A stretch of 8,399 nt of DNA from Actinomycetota bacterium (GTDB taxonomy: Bacteria > Actinomycetota > Actinomycetes > JACCUZ01). The notes beneath the pieces were generated by a model. It did not search any database. It had not been told where the DNA came from and saw only the letters and a list, made by a program, of their open reading frames with translations. Location: the NCBI GenBank assembly GCA_030841195.1, contig JAVEDA010000020.1:1-8399 (forward strand), written 5' to 3'. Shown in pieces: positions 7,655 to 8,399 of the stretch. Position 1 is the stretch's first letter. Each line of letters starts with the position of its first letter. The position numbers and the translations under genes are program-made.

Positions 7655-8399
7655 TCAGCTGTCGGCCGCGTCCATGGCGCGGTAGATCCGCTTCTCCGAG
7701 ATCGGTGCCGGCGTGCCGAGCTGCTGGGCGAACAGGCTGACCCGCAGCTCCTCCAGCATCCACCGCACCGCCTGCACCTCGGATGCGCTGCGCCGCTCCG
7801 GCCGCAGCCCGGCCAGCCACGCCGCGTGCTCCTGCTCGACGACCTGCACCCGGGCCATCCGCTCGGCGTCCCGGCCCGGCGCGGTGAGCGCGTCGAGCCG
7901 GCGCTGCACGGCGGTCAGGTACCGCTGGAGGTCGCGCAGCCGGTCGGCGCCGGTGGCCGTGACGAAGCCAGGGTGCACGAGCCGCGCGACCTGGCTGCGG
8001 ATGTCGAGCCAGGCCGGCAGCACGGCCGGGGCAGGGGTCCCCGTGACCCGCGCGGACACGTCGTGCGCCGTTGCCAGGACCTTCGCCACGGCCACCACGA
8101 CGTCGTACGCCGTGCCCGGCAGCTCGGCGCGCACGGCGGCCTGCAGCCGGGTGAAGCCGGCGTCGTCGCTCGGCAGCTCGCCGTGGCGGGCCATCAGCGC
8201 GTCCAGTGCGGCCGTCACGCAGTCGTCCAGCAGGGTCGGCACCGAGCCGTTCGGGTTGTGGCCGAGAGCCAGCTTGGTCGTGTTGTCGAGCCGTGCCACC
8301 ACGCCCTTGTGCGGCGAGGGCAGCGTGAGGGCCAGCTACCGGCGTACGCCGTCGTGGGTGGCCGTGTCCGCCTCGGGGCGCGTGCCCTGCACCCGCAGC
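7655..8399 (-). pseudogene. hrpA: ATP-dependent RNA helicase HrpA, C-terminal part, interrupted by in-frame TAG; 5' end outside window
   Basis: HrpA is a DEAH-box RNA helicase of about 1,300 residues; only its C-terminal DUF3418 region is here. The last block, RWMLEELRVSLFAQQLGTPA followed by PISEKRI, is diagnostic. Before it come LDNTTKLALGHNPNGSVPTL, a Leu/Arg-rich middle and RYLTAVQRRLDAL. Reading up from GTG 8302 the frame continues as LALTLPSPHKG, then a TAG at 8336-8338, then GVRR preceded by LRVQGTRPEADTATHD to the window edge. The HrpA family has G-x-R-R-L before a (L/I)PSP block, so the stop replaces the Leu and the frame is otherwise intact (226 codons after it). There are no further stops or frameshifts, so the lesion is recent or a sequencing error. 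The downstream piece could start at GTG 8302 (AAGGGC directly before it) but would be a helicase-less fragment. The helicase motifs are outside the window. Gene identity is firm; pseudogene status is less certain. Confidence 0.8.
8336..8338 (-). other. hrpA: In-frame amber codon in hrpA
   Basis: On the minus strand the codons read GTA CGC CGG TAG CTG GCC CTC, giving V-R-R-stop-L-A-L. A single base change from TTG (Leu) would produce the TAG. Conserved HrpA residues flank it in the same frame, so this is a substitution, not an indel. Confidence 0.8.

Overview
The window is GC-rich with a strong G/C bias at third codon positions. Together with a mycothiol-type (MDMPI/DinB-fold) enzyme, an M6 'immune inhibitor A' protease and DUF3418-bearing HrpA, this points to a high-GC actinomycete. 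I cannot name the genus from sequence alone. No rRNA, tRNA, CRISPR array, insertion sequence or prophage gene is visible, and coding density is very high.

Layout. Positions 2-1489 (+) hold the C-terminal ~495 codons of a secreted M6 metalloprotease, followed by a strong GC-rich hairpin (1512-1546) that probably ends its transcript. A relatively AT-rich island (about 1576-1625) carries a plausible promoter (TTGTTA, 17 bp, TAGGTT) overlapped by two related GGTTG/CAA palindromes that look like MarR operators. This promoter heads a tight four-gene operon: marR-1 (1648-2127), DHA2-type MFS exporter 1 (2127-3722), marR-2 (3719-4174) and DHA2-type MFS exporter 2 (4200-5723). Junctions are a 1-nt overlap, a 4-nt overlap and a 25-nt gap. 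The simplest reading is a substrate-inducible multidrug or secondary-metabolite efflux locus with two regulators and two exporters on one transcript.

The operon ends 3 nt from the stop codon of a convergent minus-strand group. Read in its own direction, that group is hrpA (C-terminal part), an MDMPI-family mycothiol-dependent protein (7620-6991), and a threonine synthase-like PLP enzyme (6962-5727), with gaps of 34 and 28 nt.

The most striking anomaly is in hrpA. Its reading frame runs to the window edge, but an in-frame TAG (8336-8338) replaces the Leu of the conserved G-x-R-R-L block, with recognisable HrpA sequence on both sides in the same frame. This is either a recent nonsense mutation that removes the C-terminal ~226 residues, or a base-call error. 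I saw no clearly novel defence or mobile system. The points worth a second look are the double-operator promoter, the paired regulator/exporter operon, the hrpA amber codon and the nearly gapless convergent junction.
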